A DNA stretch of 46,807 nucleotides from IMG/VR virus record IMGVR_UViG_3300007609_000035, positions 1 through 46,807 of that record; one strand, given 5' to 3'. Origin of the DNA: a virus. The notes under the pieces were generated by a model. It saw only the letters and a program-made list of their open reading frames with translations, had not been told where the DNA came from and searched no databases. Positions 21,978 through 31,800 of this stretch are shown in pieces. Made by a program: the position numbers and the translations under genes. Positions within the stretch are counted from its first letter, which is position 1. Each line of letters opens with the position of its first letter.

Positions 21978-23709
21978 CTAAAATACCTTTTAGTTCATCT
22001 TTAGGCTTATTGAAACCACCTTTTTTCATTGATAAGGCAAGATTTGTTATTATTTTTATCTTATCATTTAATTCTTGGTTTTCACTTATAACTATTGTTT
22101 CTAGAACTTTTCCGTCAGAAAGAACATCTATTTCCATATAGTTATCTCCAATAAACAGTGGAGTTTTCTTTCTTATAGCTAAATTAGATGTATCTATTTC
22201 ATTTTCTTTCAATAAAGTTAAAACAGCATCTTCATATTTATTCGGATTATCTGAATCCAATAAATCTCTTAAAGTAAATCCAGAAAATTTTGAACTTTTA
22301 GATTCCAAATCATCTATCCCTTTCTTCAATAAAGCACTTCCAATATCGTTAAATTCAGGAATAAAGGTTTTTTGATCTATTCCATTTCTCTTATTATATC
22401 TTTGTTGAGCTTTTGTGGAAATATCTAAAGAGTTGCTAGATGAATTAGAGAGTATTTCTGCCGTTATAGATAAAGCTGCATCTTCTACGTTAAATCCTTT
22501 TTCTTCTAAATAAGGAAGAGATATAGATGTATCTGGTCTTTTAGTATCAACGTATTGAACGATTATTTTGTCTTTACCAGATCTAAATATTTTACTAATT
22601 TTATCACTACTATTTTGTAGATTCTGCAACGCAGTATTAGCAATCTGTGGATCTTCACTAAATAAAGATCTTGCGTTAGAATATACCTCATAAGATTGAG
22701 ACGCTTCTTTTCTTTCTTGAGCTGTCGATTCTGGAGTATCTATTTTACTTATAAATGGTACGCTAGATTGCTTTAACTTTAACTGTTCTTTAACAGTATC
22801 TATCATTCCCTGCTTAACTTCTGATTTCAGATCATTTAGCAGTTTTTCGTTGTTTAGGTTTTCAATAGTTATCTTACTAGAAGAAGGTGTTTTAAGCTTC
22901 TTAGCGGCATCTATTATTTGATTATCACTATAACCCTCAATGATAGCATCAAACCTAAGTGTAGTTGCTTGATCTAGCTTTCCTTCATCTTTAAGCCAAG
23001 ACTGTATCTTTGTGTTTCCTTGTATGTATACATCAGAACCAACTTCATCAACAATACTTTTTAAATCACCTTTCAAATCAGCTCCTTGACCGAAATTAAA
23101 CAAGTCATTAAAATCTGCCGCAGAAATATTGACTACCTTTTCAACTCCGTTCTCTACTGTTATTGTAGACATCTCAAGACCAACCTCTCCTGGACTTACT
23201 TTGAATTTTTTGAAAAAGTCTTCTAGAGCTTGTCTTTTTATATCGTTTGCAGCGCTTCCTTTTCCTTCGTTTTCTAGTCTTTCATATTCTTCCAATGAAG
23301 CCTTTGCCTTATCATATATTCCAGACATTTCTTTTATATGGCCAACGGTAACTGCATTTCTTCTTTTTGCTTCATTTTCAGATATTGCTCCGGAGTTGTA
23401 AGCAAACATATTCATCTCAAAAGAATCCTTAGCGCTTTTTCTTAAAAGCTCCCCAGCAGCGTCAAAATCTTTTAATCCAGTATCTACAAATTGATCCTCA
23501 TAGATAAAAGCTTTATTATCATCTAATTGCTTGCTCCTAAACTCTTCCCTAGCTTTATCAAATGCAGCTTGCCTTTCCCTACCTATCTTCTCTTGTTTCT
23601 TTACTTCATCAGAAATAGAAATCAATTTAGATCCCATTTCCTCAATACCTACTGGTTTTGAAGACCTATATCCTAAGCTAAATCCAGATTCGTAATTTCC
23701 CTGTGCCAT
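21970..23709 (-). CDS. internal virion protein, 579 aa
   Basis: A charged, mainly helical protein (KKQEKIGRERQAAFDKAREEF...) with no Cys and no membrane segments. It lies between two other internal-protein genes, in the position of T7 gp15-type proteins. By analogy it is carried in the capsid and helps move DNA into the cell. It begins 4 bases after the previous gene's stop and overlaps the start of the 1982-residue gene. Specific family not recognised; assignment rests on context and composition. Confidence 0.68.
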   Translation of the reverse strand: MAQGNYESGFSLGYRSSKPVGIEEMGSKLISISDEVKKQEKIGRERQAAFDKAREEFRSKQLDDNKAFIYEDQFVDTGLKDFDAAGELLRKSAKDSFEMNMFAYNSGAISENEAKRRNAVTVGHIKEMSGIYDKAKASLEEYERLENEGKGSAANDIKRQALEDFFKKFKVSPGEVGLEMSTITVENGVEKVVNISAADFNDLFNFGQGADLKGDLKSIVDEVGSDVYIQGNTKIQSWLKDEGKLDQATTLRFDAIIEGYSDNQIIDAAKKLKTPSSSKITIENLNNEKLLNDLKSEVKQGMIDTVKEQLKLKQSSVPFISKIDTPESTAQERKEASQSYEVYSNARSLFSEDPQIANTALQNLQNSSDKISKIFRSGKDKIIVQYVDTKRPDTSISLPYLEEKGFNVEDAALSITAEILSNSSSNSLDISTKAQQRYNKRNGIDQKTFIPEFNDIGSALLKKGIDDLESKSSKFSGFTLRDLLDSDNPNKYEDAVLTLLKENEIDTSNLAIRKKTPLFIGDNYMEIDVLSDGKVLETIVISENQELNDKIKIITNLALSMKKGGFNKPKDELKGILDD

Positions 23710-23713
23710 ACTA

Positions 23714-24421
23714 TTATCTTTTACTTACTGGTCTTTTACTTACTGGTATATATTTAGTTAATCCAGATAAATCTACTGGAGCAATGTAGCTAGCAGCATT
23801 GTTTGGGTCAGCAAGTTTTACGCCTGCACTACTTCCAGATAATTTTGGGATATCTTTCACTCTAGGATCTCCAGCTTCAGGAACCATGCTCCTGAATGAG
23901 GATGAAGCCACTCCAATCCCTTGCATCATTCTCTCTCTGCCAGATGCCTCTTCTCCAGCAAGAACTCCGATATTGAATTCTTCTCTAGACTCTTGCATTT
24001 CTCTTATCCTAGCTTGATCTTGAGCTCCCATCATTTCTATTTGCTGTTGTTGCCTATCTAGGTCAGCAGAAATTTGTTGCTGTTGAAATTGTTGCTGTTG
24101 CTCCACTTGACCAAGGCCACCAACAAGACCTCTAACGCCACCAGACCTAAGAGCATCTACTGATGTAGCAAATCTTCTTTGAGCTTCTTGAGTTTGAAGT
24201 TCAGCCCCTAAAGTAGAGACTCTCATTCCTTCAGTTATATTTCTTAACTCCTGTCTATTATCCATAAGAGCCTGCCTAGCTTCTCTAGCTTGTTTAGCTT
24301 GTTTAGCTCCCTTAAAAGCCTGAGCAATGCCTATTCCAGCACTAACAAAAGGAGATACGGATCCAGCAAGCTTACCTAATGATCCTGCTGCTCCGCTTAG
24401 TTTTTCAAAAAAACTTGCCAT
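23714..24421 (-). CDS. internal virion protein, Gln/Ala-rich, 235 aa
   Basis: The N-terminal ~45 residues are Gly/Ala-rich and amphipathic (GAAGSLGKLAGSVSPFVSAG), followed by an Ala/Gln/Arg helical region with a poly-Gln stretch near 105-125. This form is typical of small ejection proteins (T7 gp14-like). The C-terminus reads PVSKRPVSKR because of a 15-base tandem duplication in the DNA. A -7 promoter element lies 15 bases before the ATG. Confidence 0.7.
   Translation of the reverse strand: MASFFEKLSGAAGSLGKLAGSVSPFVSAGIGIAQAFKGAKQAKQAREARQALMDNRQELRNITEGMRVSTLGAELQTQEAQRRFATSVDALRSGGVRGLVGGLGQVEQQQQFQQQQISADLDRQQQQIEMMGAQDQARIREMQESREEFNIGVLAGEEASGRERMMQGIGVASSSFRSMVPEAGDPRVKDIPKLSGSSAGVKLADPNNAASYIAPVDLSGLTKYIPVSKRPVSKR
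23717..23746. repeat. perfect 15-base tandem duplication at a gene end
   Basis: The 15 bases at 23717-23731 are repeated exactly at 23732-23746. The duplication is in frame and adds a second PVSKR just before the stop of the Gln/Ala-rich internal protein. Probably a recent slippage event. Confidence 0.85.
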
Positions 24422-24436
24422 AATTTTTATTTGTTA

Positions 24437-24444
24437 CAAATATA
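24437..24444 (-). promoter_or_regulatory. late -7 element TATATTTG
   Basis: On the minus strand TATATTTG, a perfect TAnnTTTG, lies 15 bases before the ATG of the Gln/Ala-rich internal protein. No TTTG is present 19-21 bases further upstream. Same arrangement as at 25794, 34609, 38034 and (with one change) 43772. Confidence 0.5.
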
Positions 24445-24451
24445 CTAAATA

Positions 24452-25183
24452 TTAAGGGAAGCTCTTGCTAACCTCAGTGTTTACTGCGAATATCTCAACT
24501 GGAGATGATCCGCTATTTACAAGCCTTATGCTTGCATAGTACCCCTTTAATCCATAGCTTTCTGCTACACTATTCTTTGCTACAAAAATAAAGTCTCCGT
24601 TTGATGGTGATGAAAGGGATGATGATAATGTTATTGTTGTGTTTGTTTTTGAAACTATATTTCCTATCTTGGTGTATGCGCCTCCAGATGAAGAATACAA
24701 TACGTCTCCGATAGAAACGTTTCCTGGAACAGAAGAGAATGTGTAAACATTGCTAGAAGAACTAACTAAGTTTCCAACTCCTTGAACCGACAACAACTCT
24801 GTGTTGACTTCATCAGAAGCGTTTCTTCTTATGTAAGAATACTTGAAGCCTTCTTTGTTTTCAAAATCAGCCTTGTTTACATGCCCAGATTCTATGTCCG
24901 TAGCTACTGTTACGTCCCACTCTTTGGAATCCCCCTCTATTTCTATTGTCTTGAATATTTTAACTTCAGAAGGAGCATCATTTGCAACAAACTCTAGCTC
25001 AGTATTGTACGATTGACCGTAAAAAGTGTTTCTATTTCCTTCAGATTTGTTGTGAAGATATAGCTGTCCGTCTTTAAATGTATAAAACTCGTTATTCATA
25101 TTAACCATCATATCTGGTATATACGAATAAAAAGATGTCCATCCTTTTACTTTTTCATCGTAAGTTAAAGTGTATTCTGCCAT
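24452..25183 (-). CDS. conserved tail/virion protein, 243 aa
   Basis: The N-terminal half (YTLTYDEKVKGWTSFYSYIPDMM..., FYTFKDGQLYLHN, NRNTFYG, KIFKTIEIEGD..WDVTVATD) is a pattern I recognise from virion proteins of crAss-like and marine Bacteroidetes podoviruses. The C-terminal half is Ser/Gly-rich beta structure (SSSSNVYTFSSVPGNVSIGD). Probably a structural tail or surface protein; its exact place in the particle is unknown to me. It starts one base after the Thr-rich gene's stop. Confidence 0.75.
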   Translation of the reverse strand: MAEYTLTYDEKVKGWTSFYSYIPDMMVNMNNEFYTFKDGQLYLHNKSEGNRNTFYGQSYNTELEFVANDAPSEVKIFKTIEIEGDSKEWDVTVATDIESGHVNKADFENKEGFKYSYIRRNASDEVNTELLSVQGVGNLVSSSSNVYTFSSVPGNVSIGDVLYSSSGGAYTKIGNIVSKTNTTITLSSSLSSPSNGDFIFVAKNSVAESYGLKGYYASIRLVNSGSSPVEIFAVNTEVSKSFP

Positions 25184-25184
25184 G

Positions 25185-25778
25185 CTAAGCCTCTGTTACT
25201 GTTAGATTAAATGATCCGAAAGAAGAATCACACTCTATTCCGTAAATATACATTTTGTAATCTCCAGCAGTTAAGCTTACATTTAAGTCTGAGTCTGAAT
25301 CCGTAGGAGTTCCAGTGCTTGCTGAAACTTGTCCTTGACTATAAGATAAAGCTTGATCTATTCTTTCCACTCTAGAGAAGCACGAAACAGAAGATGGTCC
25401 AGTAGTAAAGTTGGCAGTCAATGTAATATCAAAGTTACCTGTAGTTGGAACAGTGAAGTTTCTAGTGGCATTTATAGAATACGTTGTTCCTCCAGTTATT
25501 ATAGTTCCTCCGGTGTTACTTGAGCAATTAGCTGATAAATATTGATTCTCAAAGTTTTGCTGAATAGTGGTTGATGTGGTTGTAGCCTCAGTAGTTGATG
25601 TGGTTGTAGCTTCTGTGGTGGTAGTAGTTTGCTCTCCACCAATAGGACAATCTATTAAATCTTGATAAGGAGCTATATAGTCTGGATCACCAGGAGAGTT
25701 TACTTTAGTCTCACTAGTGGCCTCTCCATTAACGTATTTCCTTAGAGTTAAGACTACTTTTGTGCCTGTATTAGCCAT
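25185..25778 (-). CDS. Thr-rich virion surface protein, 197 aa
   Basis: Residues 1-48 are a small domain (MANTGTKVVLTLRKYVNGEA...DLIDCPIG). Residues about 50-72 are a Thr-rich linker built of TEATTTST units. The remaining ~120 residues form a beta-rich domain with several Cys (SANCSSN, SCFSR, IECDSS) resembling a secreted or adhesin-like module. It probably sits on the particle surface. The Thr linker is the same kind as in the 1383-residue tail protein, and the modification cassette lies between the two. Product not recognised by name. Confidence 0.7.
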   Translation of the reverse strand: MANTGTKVVLTLRKYVNGEATSETKVNSPGDPDYIAPYQDLIDCPIGGEQTTTTTEATTTSTTEATTTSTTIQQNFENQYLSANCSSNTGGTIITGGTTYSINATRNFTVPTTGNFDITLTANFTTGPSSVSCFSRVERIDQALSYSQGQVSASTGTPTDSDSDLNVSLTAGDYKMYIYGIECDSSFGSFNLTVTEA

Positions 25779-25793
25779 AATATATTATTTATG

Positions 25794-25801
25794 CAAAGAT
25801 A
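25794..25801 (-). promoter_or_regulatory. late -7 element TATCTTTG
   Basis: On the minus strand TATCTTTG, a perfect TAnnTTTG, lies 15 bases before the ATG of the Thr-rich surface protein, in the 36-base gap after the second glycosyltransferase gene. No matching -33 box. Confidence 0.5.
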
Positions 25802-25814
25802 GTTAATTTAATAT

Positions 25815-26789
25815 TTACCTCATAGTAGAGTCTCTATTGAAGAAGAACTCATACAGCAGAGGCACAGGGCTTTCATGTCTTTTGTACCATAAATCTTCAA
25901 CGTCTTTTCTTTCTAATTGGGGTTCGTATGTAAGAGAATCTCCAACCATGTGATGCATTTTGCATGTTTTTATGACTCCAAAACTATCTTTAACACCAAC
26001 ATCTCCAGTAAAATGATAGAAATTTACTCTATTGCCTCCTTCGTTGTGAAGTGTAAGCTTGCCATCCACAACCTTTATTACTTTCTTTGGTTGTTTGTGC
26101 CAGCCCCATGTATTCATCCACTCTAGCTGCGGCAGCACAAATACATCTACATTATACATGTCTATTAAGAAATTCATATTGAATTGCTCTAGGTGCGATA
26201 TAGGATTGGTTTTTGCGTCAAAGCCGCTAGTTAATATTTCTATGCTTTTGTCAAGCAAAAACTTATGCTTCTTTCTTGATAACCCAAACAATCCAGCATT
26301 ATAAGTAATGGTTGTGTGGCCTTTCTTTAAGTTGTACGCCTTATCGCCTATGAAAGGTATTAAGTTGTTTACAATCCTTGCATGCTCCTGATCCCATTCT
26401 TCTGGATTACAGTAAGACTTATGAATTATATCAACCTCTTCTCTTGCTCCAACTAAGTATCCTTGTTCTAATTTTTCAAATAAATGGTCCATGTTAGATA
26501 GAAATATACAGTCTGCATCTAGTAAAATCTCATATTCATCCATATACCTAGACATCCCTATCCACTTAAATAAGTATTTACCATAGAAATGATGCTGGCT
26601 ATAGTGTTCAATATTAACATCTACAACCTTAACTTTCTTAGATAGCTTTTTTTTGTTGGTCTGACTAAGTCTACCATCGCAATAAACCTTTATTGGAACT
26701 TTGTTTTCGTAATACTCCCAGCTATTGTAAAGAGCTATAAAGTCTAAAAAATATTTATCATCTACAAATACTGAGTAACTTCTTTTCAT
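25815..26789 (-). CDS. glycosyltransferase, GT-A fold with DxD, 324 aa
   Basis: Follows the layout of GT8-like sugar transferases: a beta/alpha N-terminal half, then LLDADCIFLSNMDHLF with the metal-binding Asp 91 / Asp 93, an N-A-G-L-F-G segment near residue 175, and FYHFTGD near residue 265. It would use a nucleotide sugar and Mn/Mg ion to glycosylate an acceptor. It has no signal peptide, so it acts in the cytoplasm. Its ATG overlaps the radical SAM stop by 4 bases. The acceptor is unknown; I infer the Thr-rich virion proteins. Confidence 0.82.
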   Translation of the reverse strand: MKRSYSVFVDDKYFLDFIALYNSWEYYENKVPIKVYCDGRLSQTNKKKLSKKVKVVDVNIEHYSQHHFYGKYLFKWIGMSRYMDEYEILLDADCIFLSNMDHLFEKLEQGYLVGAREEVDIIHKSYCNPEEWDQEHARIVNNLIPFIGDKAYNLKKGHTTITYNAGLFGLSRKKHKFLLDKSIEILTSGFDAKTNPISHLEQFNMNFLIDMYNVDVFVLPQLEWMNTWGWHKQPKKVIKVVDGKLTLHNEGGNRVNFYHFTGDVGVKDSFGVIKTCKMHHMVGDSLTYEPQLERKDVEDLWYKRHESPVPLLYEFFFNRDSTMR

Positions 26790-27835
26790 TCTTCGAATTT
26801 AGCTGATGCGCAATTTCTACATATAGTATTGTAAGACTTCTCTATCATTTCAATGTGCTTATCATTACCCCAGAAATCTCTTATTTCCTGCCTTTCTAGG
26901 TTTCCAACAACGATTTCCATGTCGTAATCATTACAGCACAGGAAAGCGTCTCCTAGAGCATTTATATGCAGCCAACCAACAGGTCTTCCTCCGACCTCTA
27001 TTCCGTTGCCACATCCTATTACTCTTTTATCTCTGTTCTTTCGCATTAGGTTTTTCTCTATAGCATGTTTGTTGCTCATAACATGGTCTAGCAACCCAGC
27101 TCTATCTATTAAGTGAGGCATACCATAAACAGTCATTTTAGGGAACAGCTCTTTTGCTTTTATAACTTGCTGTGCATTTTCTCCGGTTTCTGGATCCATA
27201 TCTAAGTCTCTAGGAAACTCTTTTCCTATAGTAACCCAACCACCATTTTGATGCAATGAATTTAAGTTGACTCCATTTATTCCAATGCTAAATGATTTAT
27301 TCTCCACCATCTCAGGAAGCTTTTCAATAGCATAGTGTACGTTTCTAATCATATTGTCGAACATACCTTCCTTGAAGTTTGTTCTTTTTGCCCAGAGCTC
27401 TTTGCTTGTAAATATTGGTATATTTAAGTTTATTCCAGATATTACATCGCTAAACTCAGCAAGCAAGTCAGTTTTGTTAGGAGTCAATGTAGTTCCATTG
27501 GAAAGAATCATTGTTCTCATTTTAAACTCCCTTAGTATCTCAAAAAACTCCCTTAAGTAAGGATATAAAAGTAACTCGTTGTAATGAGACGTATAGAAAC
27601 CGCCAAAGTTTTTATCTACCAACCCATCTTCTCTATCTCTTTCTGCAACTATGTTTTCTATTATCTTTCTAAGCAGTGGTATTGGCATAGGCTTTTTTGC
27701 GTGTGCTGGATTACCTTGATAAGCCACAGGGCAAAACCAACACCCAGCATTACAGTGTCCATTTGGATCTAACTGCATCTGCGCTATTTTATGCTTATTA
27801 AATGAGTCTTTAATTATGTCTTTTAATGGAATCAT
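26786..27835 (-). CDS. radical SAM enzyme with SPASM-type C-terminus, 349 aa
   Basis: The N-terminus carries CNAGCWFC (Cys 28, 32, 35), the CxxxCxxC site that holds the SAM-cleaving 4Fe-4S cluster. Next come SHYNELLLYPYL and MILSNGTTL, typical of the radical SAM barrel. The C-terminal quarter has Cys in GCGNG, FLCCNDYD and ICRNC, which fit auxiliary clusters of a SPASM or twitch domain. Such enzymes often modify peptides, proteins or sugars. It is coupled by 4-base overlaps to a glycosyltransferase on each side, so it probably works with them. Confidence 0.9.
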   Translation of the reverse strand: MIPLKDIIKDSFNKHKIAQMQLDPNGHCNAGCWFCPVAYQGNPAHAKKPMPIPLLRKIIENIVAERDREDGLVDKNFGGFYTSHYNELLLYPYLREFFEILREFKMRTMILSNGTTLTPNKTDLLAEFSDVISGINLNIPIFTSKELWAKRTNFKEGMFDNMIRNVHYAIEKLPEMVENKSFSIGINGVNLNSLHQNGGWVTIGKEFPRDLDMDPETGENAQQVIKAKELFPKMTVYGMPHLIDRAGLLDHVMSNKHAIEKNLMRKNRDKRVIGCGNGIEVGGRPVGWLHINALGDAFLCCNDYDMEIVVGNLERQEIRDFWGNDKHIEMIEKSYNTICRNCASAKFEE

Positions 27836-28743
27836 GATAATGCTTGTTGAATTAATTTATAGTACTTGTAAGAACATGTGTTATCGTCAACCTGTAGATT
27901 TAAGTCAGGCATTTCGTTTATATACTTTCCCTTGAAAAACAATTCTGGATTCTTTTCGGTAACACCAGCATTGTGGTATATAGCATGCTTATGCCATAAA
28001 TCTTTACTACTTACAGACCAAGAAAAGTCTAGTTCTGGAATTACTTTAGTTTCTTTGTTTCTTTTCCATATATTCCAAAGTACAGCCCACATATCTGCGC
28101 ACCATATTTGCAATGGATTGTAATCTTCTTCGCTTTTAGAGATCATTTCTTTATTTAGCTCAGTTATTTCTTTAAATAACCTAGTGGAGTCATTCTCTAC
28201 ATCGTACCAAAAATACTTGTCAATTCCCTTTAGTATATACTGAGCACCACCAGAGTTTTTTTCATTTGCCTCTAAAGTCTCTTTATCTATGCCAACTATA
28301 TTACACATAGCGTCTAAAACCTCATCTCCTTTAGATTTTATGTAATCGTGGCCAATATAAGACACTGTGTCTGATAGATAGCAAATACTGTCTGTGAATA
28401 CGTTTTCAGGTAGCTTCAATGGCTTAGTGAAGGCAATATCACAGTCATGATACATTATAATCTCATCACTTAAGCTTGGGTAAGCAGCAAAATGTTTTCT
28501 GAGTATGTGTGGTCTTATGCTTGATATATACCCCTTATCGTGTCTTTCGTCTTCATAGAAAGAGAACAAAACTCCAGGATACTTCTGCATCAATTTGTCA
28601 AAGTATGGATCTATACCCCCATGAATAGCACAAACAATATGTACATTTTCTAGGTTTATACCTACATTCATAAAGCTGTGAAGCATTACATCAATCTGCC
28701 ATGCAAAGTATTGCGTGGAAGGTTGAGCGCATATATATTTCAT
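27832..28743 (-). CDS. glycosyltransferase-like protein with DxD, 303 aa
   Basis: A GT-A-like alpha/beta protein: MKYICAQPSTQYFAWQIDV, then IIMYHDCDIAF with Asp 100 / Asp 102 as the likely metal and nucleotide-sugar site, then a GGAQYIL segment near residue 165. The C-terminal part contains YHNAGVTEKN. I call it a sugar transferase from the DxD context and fold pattern; the sugar and acceptor are not evident. It is not close to the second glycosyltransferase, so this is not a tandem duplication. Start abuts a 43-residue gene (TAAATG). Confidence 0.75.
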   Translation of the reverse strand: MKYICAQPSTQYFAWQIDVMLHSFMNVGINLENVHIVCAIHGGIDPYFDKLMQKYPGVLFSFYEDERHDKGYISSIRPHILRKHFAAYPSLSDEIIMYHDCDIAFTKPLKLPENVFTDSICYLSDTVSYIGHDYIKSKGDEVLDAMCNIVGIDKETLEANEKNSGGAQYILKGIDKYFWYDVENDSTRLFKEITELNKEMISKSEEDYNPLQIWCADMWAVLWNIWKRNKETKVIPELDFSWSVSSKDLWHKHAIYHNAGVTEKNPELFFKGKYINEMPDLNLQVDDNTCSYKYYKLIQQALS

Positions 28744-28875
28744 TTAATTTAATTTTCCTAACCGAATAAATTCTTTAGCCTGTGAAATTACATTTTGTCT
28801 TTCTTCATCAGACATAGACGTAAATTCCTGAGCTGTTATCAAAGATAATTCTTCTTTTGTATATATCTTATTCAT
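28744..28875 (-). CDS. small hypothetical protein ahead of the modification cassette, 43 aa
   Basis: A 44-codon frame whose TAA directly touches the ATG of the first glycosyltransferase and whose start lies 12 bases after the 1383-residue gene. The product is acidic and helical (YTKEELSLITAQEFTSMSDEERQNVISQAKEF) with no Cys. It could be a small adaptor, a regulator or, less likely, a peptide substrate of the radical SAM enzyme. Confidence 0.6.
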   Translation of the reverse strand: MNKIYTKEELSLITAQEFTSMSDEERQNVISQAKEFIRLGKLN

Positions 28876-28887
28876 TTTTATATAATA

Positions 28888-31800
28888 TTATGGAAATCCT
28901 CCTCCTCCAGTACATTCTGTTGTGCTATACATGTATCCGAAAGATGTTATTCTAGTGCTGAAAGCTACTCCGTTTCCATCCATATCTATACCATACCACT
29001 GATCGCCACCGTTAAATGGAGTTTGAGCAGTAGAGTCTGTGTAAACCCTAGCTCCATCTTCTGGAGTAGGGGTTGCAAACCATACATTATCAAAGGCAAA
29101 TAAATTACAAGCATCGTCTGATGTTGATTGCCCAGATGTCCTAGCTCCAGCGTAAGTTACTATTGTAGTGGTTGTTGTAGTAGGTGCAACCGTTGTCGGA
29201 GCCGCTGTAGTCGTTGTTACAGGAGCCTGAGTAGTCGTTGTAGCTGGCGGCGTTGTAGTACTAGTAGTAGTAGTGGTTGGAGCAGCTGTTGTACTAGTAG
29301 TTGTAGGGGCCGCTGTTGTTGGAGCCACAGTTGTTGTTGTCGGAGCCTGAGTAGTTATAGGCTGAGTGGTTGTTGTAGCCGGTGGCTGAGTTGTAGGAGC
29401 TGACGTTGTTGTTGTTGTAGTTGGGGCAGGCGCCTTTGTTGTTGTAGTAACTATAGTTGTGCTTGTTGTAGTAGGTGGCTGCGTTGTTGGAGGTGGACAA
29501 GTTCCAGTAATATTATACTGACCGTCTGCTGTTGTCTGATCTCCAAGAGTCCAGCATTGTCCAGATCCATCGTTCAATGTAACCAAGTCATTTATTTGGT
29601 ATCCTTGCTGTAACCATACATAAGCGTATACTAATCCATCAAACCTTTCTGCTATCCAAGATTTATTTGGAACTGAAGTAGTTGTTGTCGCAACAGTAGT
29701 AGTTGTTGTTGTTGGAGGGGGTAAACAAGCGGAACAATCTGGGAATGCTTCACTCCAATCATTATTGTTAGAAGGAGCCCCACTAGCAATAACTTCGTAG
29801 CAAGTGCTATCTCCAGCAAACTTAAATGACTCACCGTTACTAAATGTAGTAACACTTCTCATCGTAACTGTTGTTCCTCCACCGCATGGTTGTGCGTAGT
29901 AGTAGTTATATCCTAAAGTTGTAGTCGTTGTTACTGGAGGTGGACATCCTGTTAATCCTGTATCAGAAACAAGACCTATATTTGTTCCTGATGTTGTTGT
30001 TCCAGTAACAATGTATATAGTAGGCCCACTTCCTTCTACCCTATCATTTACAGATAAAGATATTTCTTGAACCTCTTGTTGTGTTCTAAATCCAACGGCT
30101 CCATCACTACACCTTTCTAATGAGTAATAAGAAGGAGCGATTGTTGTAGGTGGTGGTGTTGTAGGTATTGTCGTGCTAGTTGTAGTCGCTACAGTTGTTG
30201 TAGTTGTAGTCGGACCTCCACTAGTTGTAGTAGTAGTAGTTGAAGCAGGTTCAGTTGTACTTGTAGTTGTTGTAGTGCTACTAGTTGTTGTTGTAGGCTC
30301 TGTTGTACTAGTAGTAGTTGTGCTGCTAGTAGTAGTTGTTGCTGCTGTAGTTGTGGTTGTTGTTGGATCACTTTCTTGTTGGCAAGTATAAGTGTCTTCT
30401 AACCATTCAGTTAATCCTCCTTCACAGCTATATTCATCCTCTTTCCATTCTACAAATCCATCTTTTAAAGAAACTACATAATGATCATTAATGGGATCAT
30501 AACCTCCAATAACAGATGTTTCGCTTGATGTATTTAAGTTGTCTATAAACCAATCATGCATTCCATAATCAGAAACTTCAAATATGCCGTTCTCAGTTAA
30601 TCTGCATATAGCTCCTCTTCTTTCATCAGCAAAAAACATATCATATCCCCATGACTGAAAAGATGCTGGAGAAAAGCTTATTCCATACTCTCCTTTGTAA
30701 GGAACTTCTTGACCTAATACATTTAAGTTTTGAGATACATTTCCAGTTCCATCTGCATTATAAAGAACAGACTTGTTAAACAACAACTTGTGTATTTTGT
30801 TTTCTTGGAAAACTATAACATCATTGTTTCTAGAATGAATTAGCTGTATAGATCCATACTGAGCATCCATATCCTTATAGTTAACTAAAGATAAGTTAAA
30901 CTCATTTAATCCATTAAAGTTAGTCGTAGAGTCGTAAACGTTACTGTATGTTAAAGATGATATTCTTTTGTTAGACCTGAAGCCATCAACCTCATCGTTT
31001 ACTCTAACGGCAATGTTTAATTTCTGCCCAGATATAGAGTCATTTATTCTATTGGATTCAGATCCATCCCCAAAACAATAAGCATTATACGCATTTAGAA
31101 CTGTTTGCGCATTTTGAGACGATGTTTGATCTTGAATCTCTCCTTTATGAAATCCATCAATTATATCGTAAGTTCCAGGAACTTCATAATAAACAGTTTC
31201 TATGGTCTTTTCTGGAAGGCTTTCAAATATTACAGAGAATGGTTCTGCTAGAGTTGTATCTAATATCGTAGTATTACCCTTTAATTTTATATAAGCACCA
31301 GCTTCTTGCGTTCCAGTTCCAATAAAATCAGCCTCTTTAGTTTGAACGCCAATTACTTCGTACTTATAAAGTGTTTCAGTAGGTCCTGCTCCGTTATTTT
31401 TTAAAATTAATGTATCACCATCAGCCACTTTATTTAGCTCCGTTTGAGCTGCTTTAATGTAGTAATAGTCAACATTATCTTCTTTGTCTCTATAGAAAGG
31501 ACCTTTAGTTCTTATTGTGTAGTAATCTAAGGCAGTTTCTCTAATTGCAAACTTGTATCTATCAGCCCAAAATGGTGGGTTATGAGATATATTGACTCTA
31601 ATCTTATTAGATAAATCATTTGTGTAGTGAGCAAAAGTAGCAGAATTAGATATTCCAGTTAGTACAGGAGATTTTCTTCCATACTTATCAAAGTAAACCA
31701 TACCTACATCGTAGGTTCTATTACTTTTTAGCGTTGGCTCCGCAATATATCTACCACAAGAACCGTTATCAACCTTAGTATAGTAAGATGTATTGTCTGT

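Noticed and set aside
29128-29403. Plus-strand Ser/Cys/Arg-rich frame resembling a metallothionein-like protein
   Set aside because: Also the antisense of the Thr-rich stalk; the composition follows from the repeats, with no start context or neighbours on that strand.
29160-30370. Repeat-rich region considered as a CRISPR array
   Set aside because: The repeats are short in-frame Thr codon runs without regular spacers, and no cas genes are present.
30173-30391. Plus-strand frame encoding a Val-only-like protein
   Set aside because: It is the antisense of the Thr-rich linker in the 1383-aa tail protein; triplet repeats keep all frames open, so it is a shadow.
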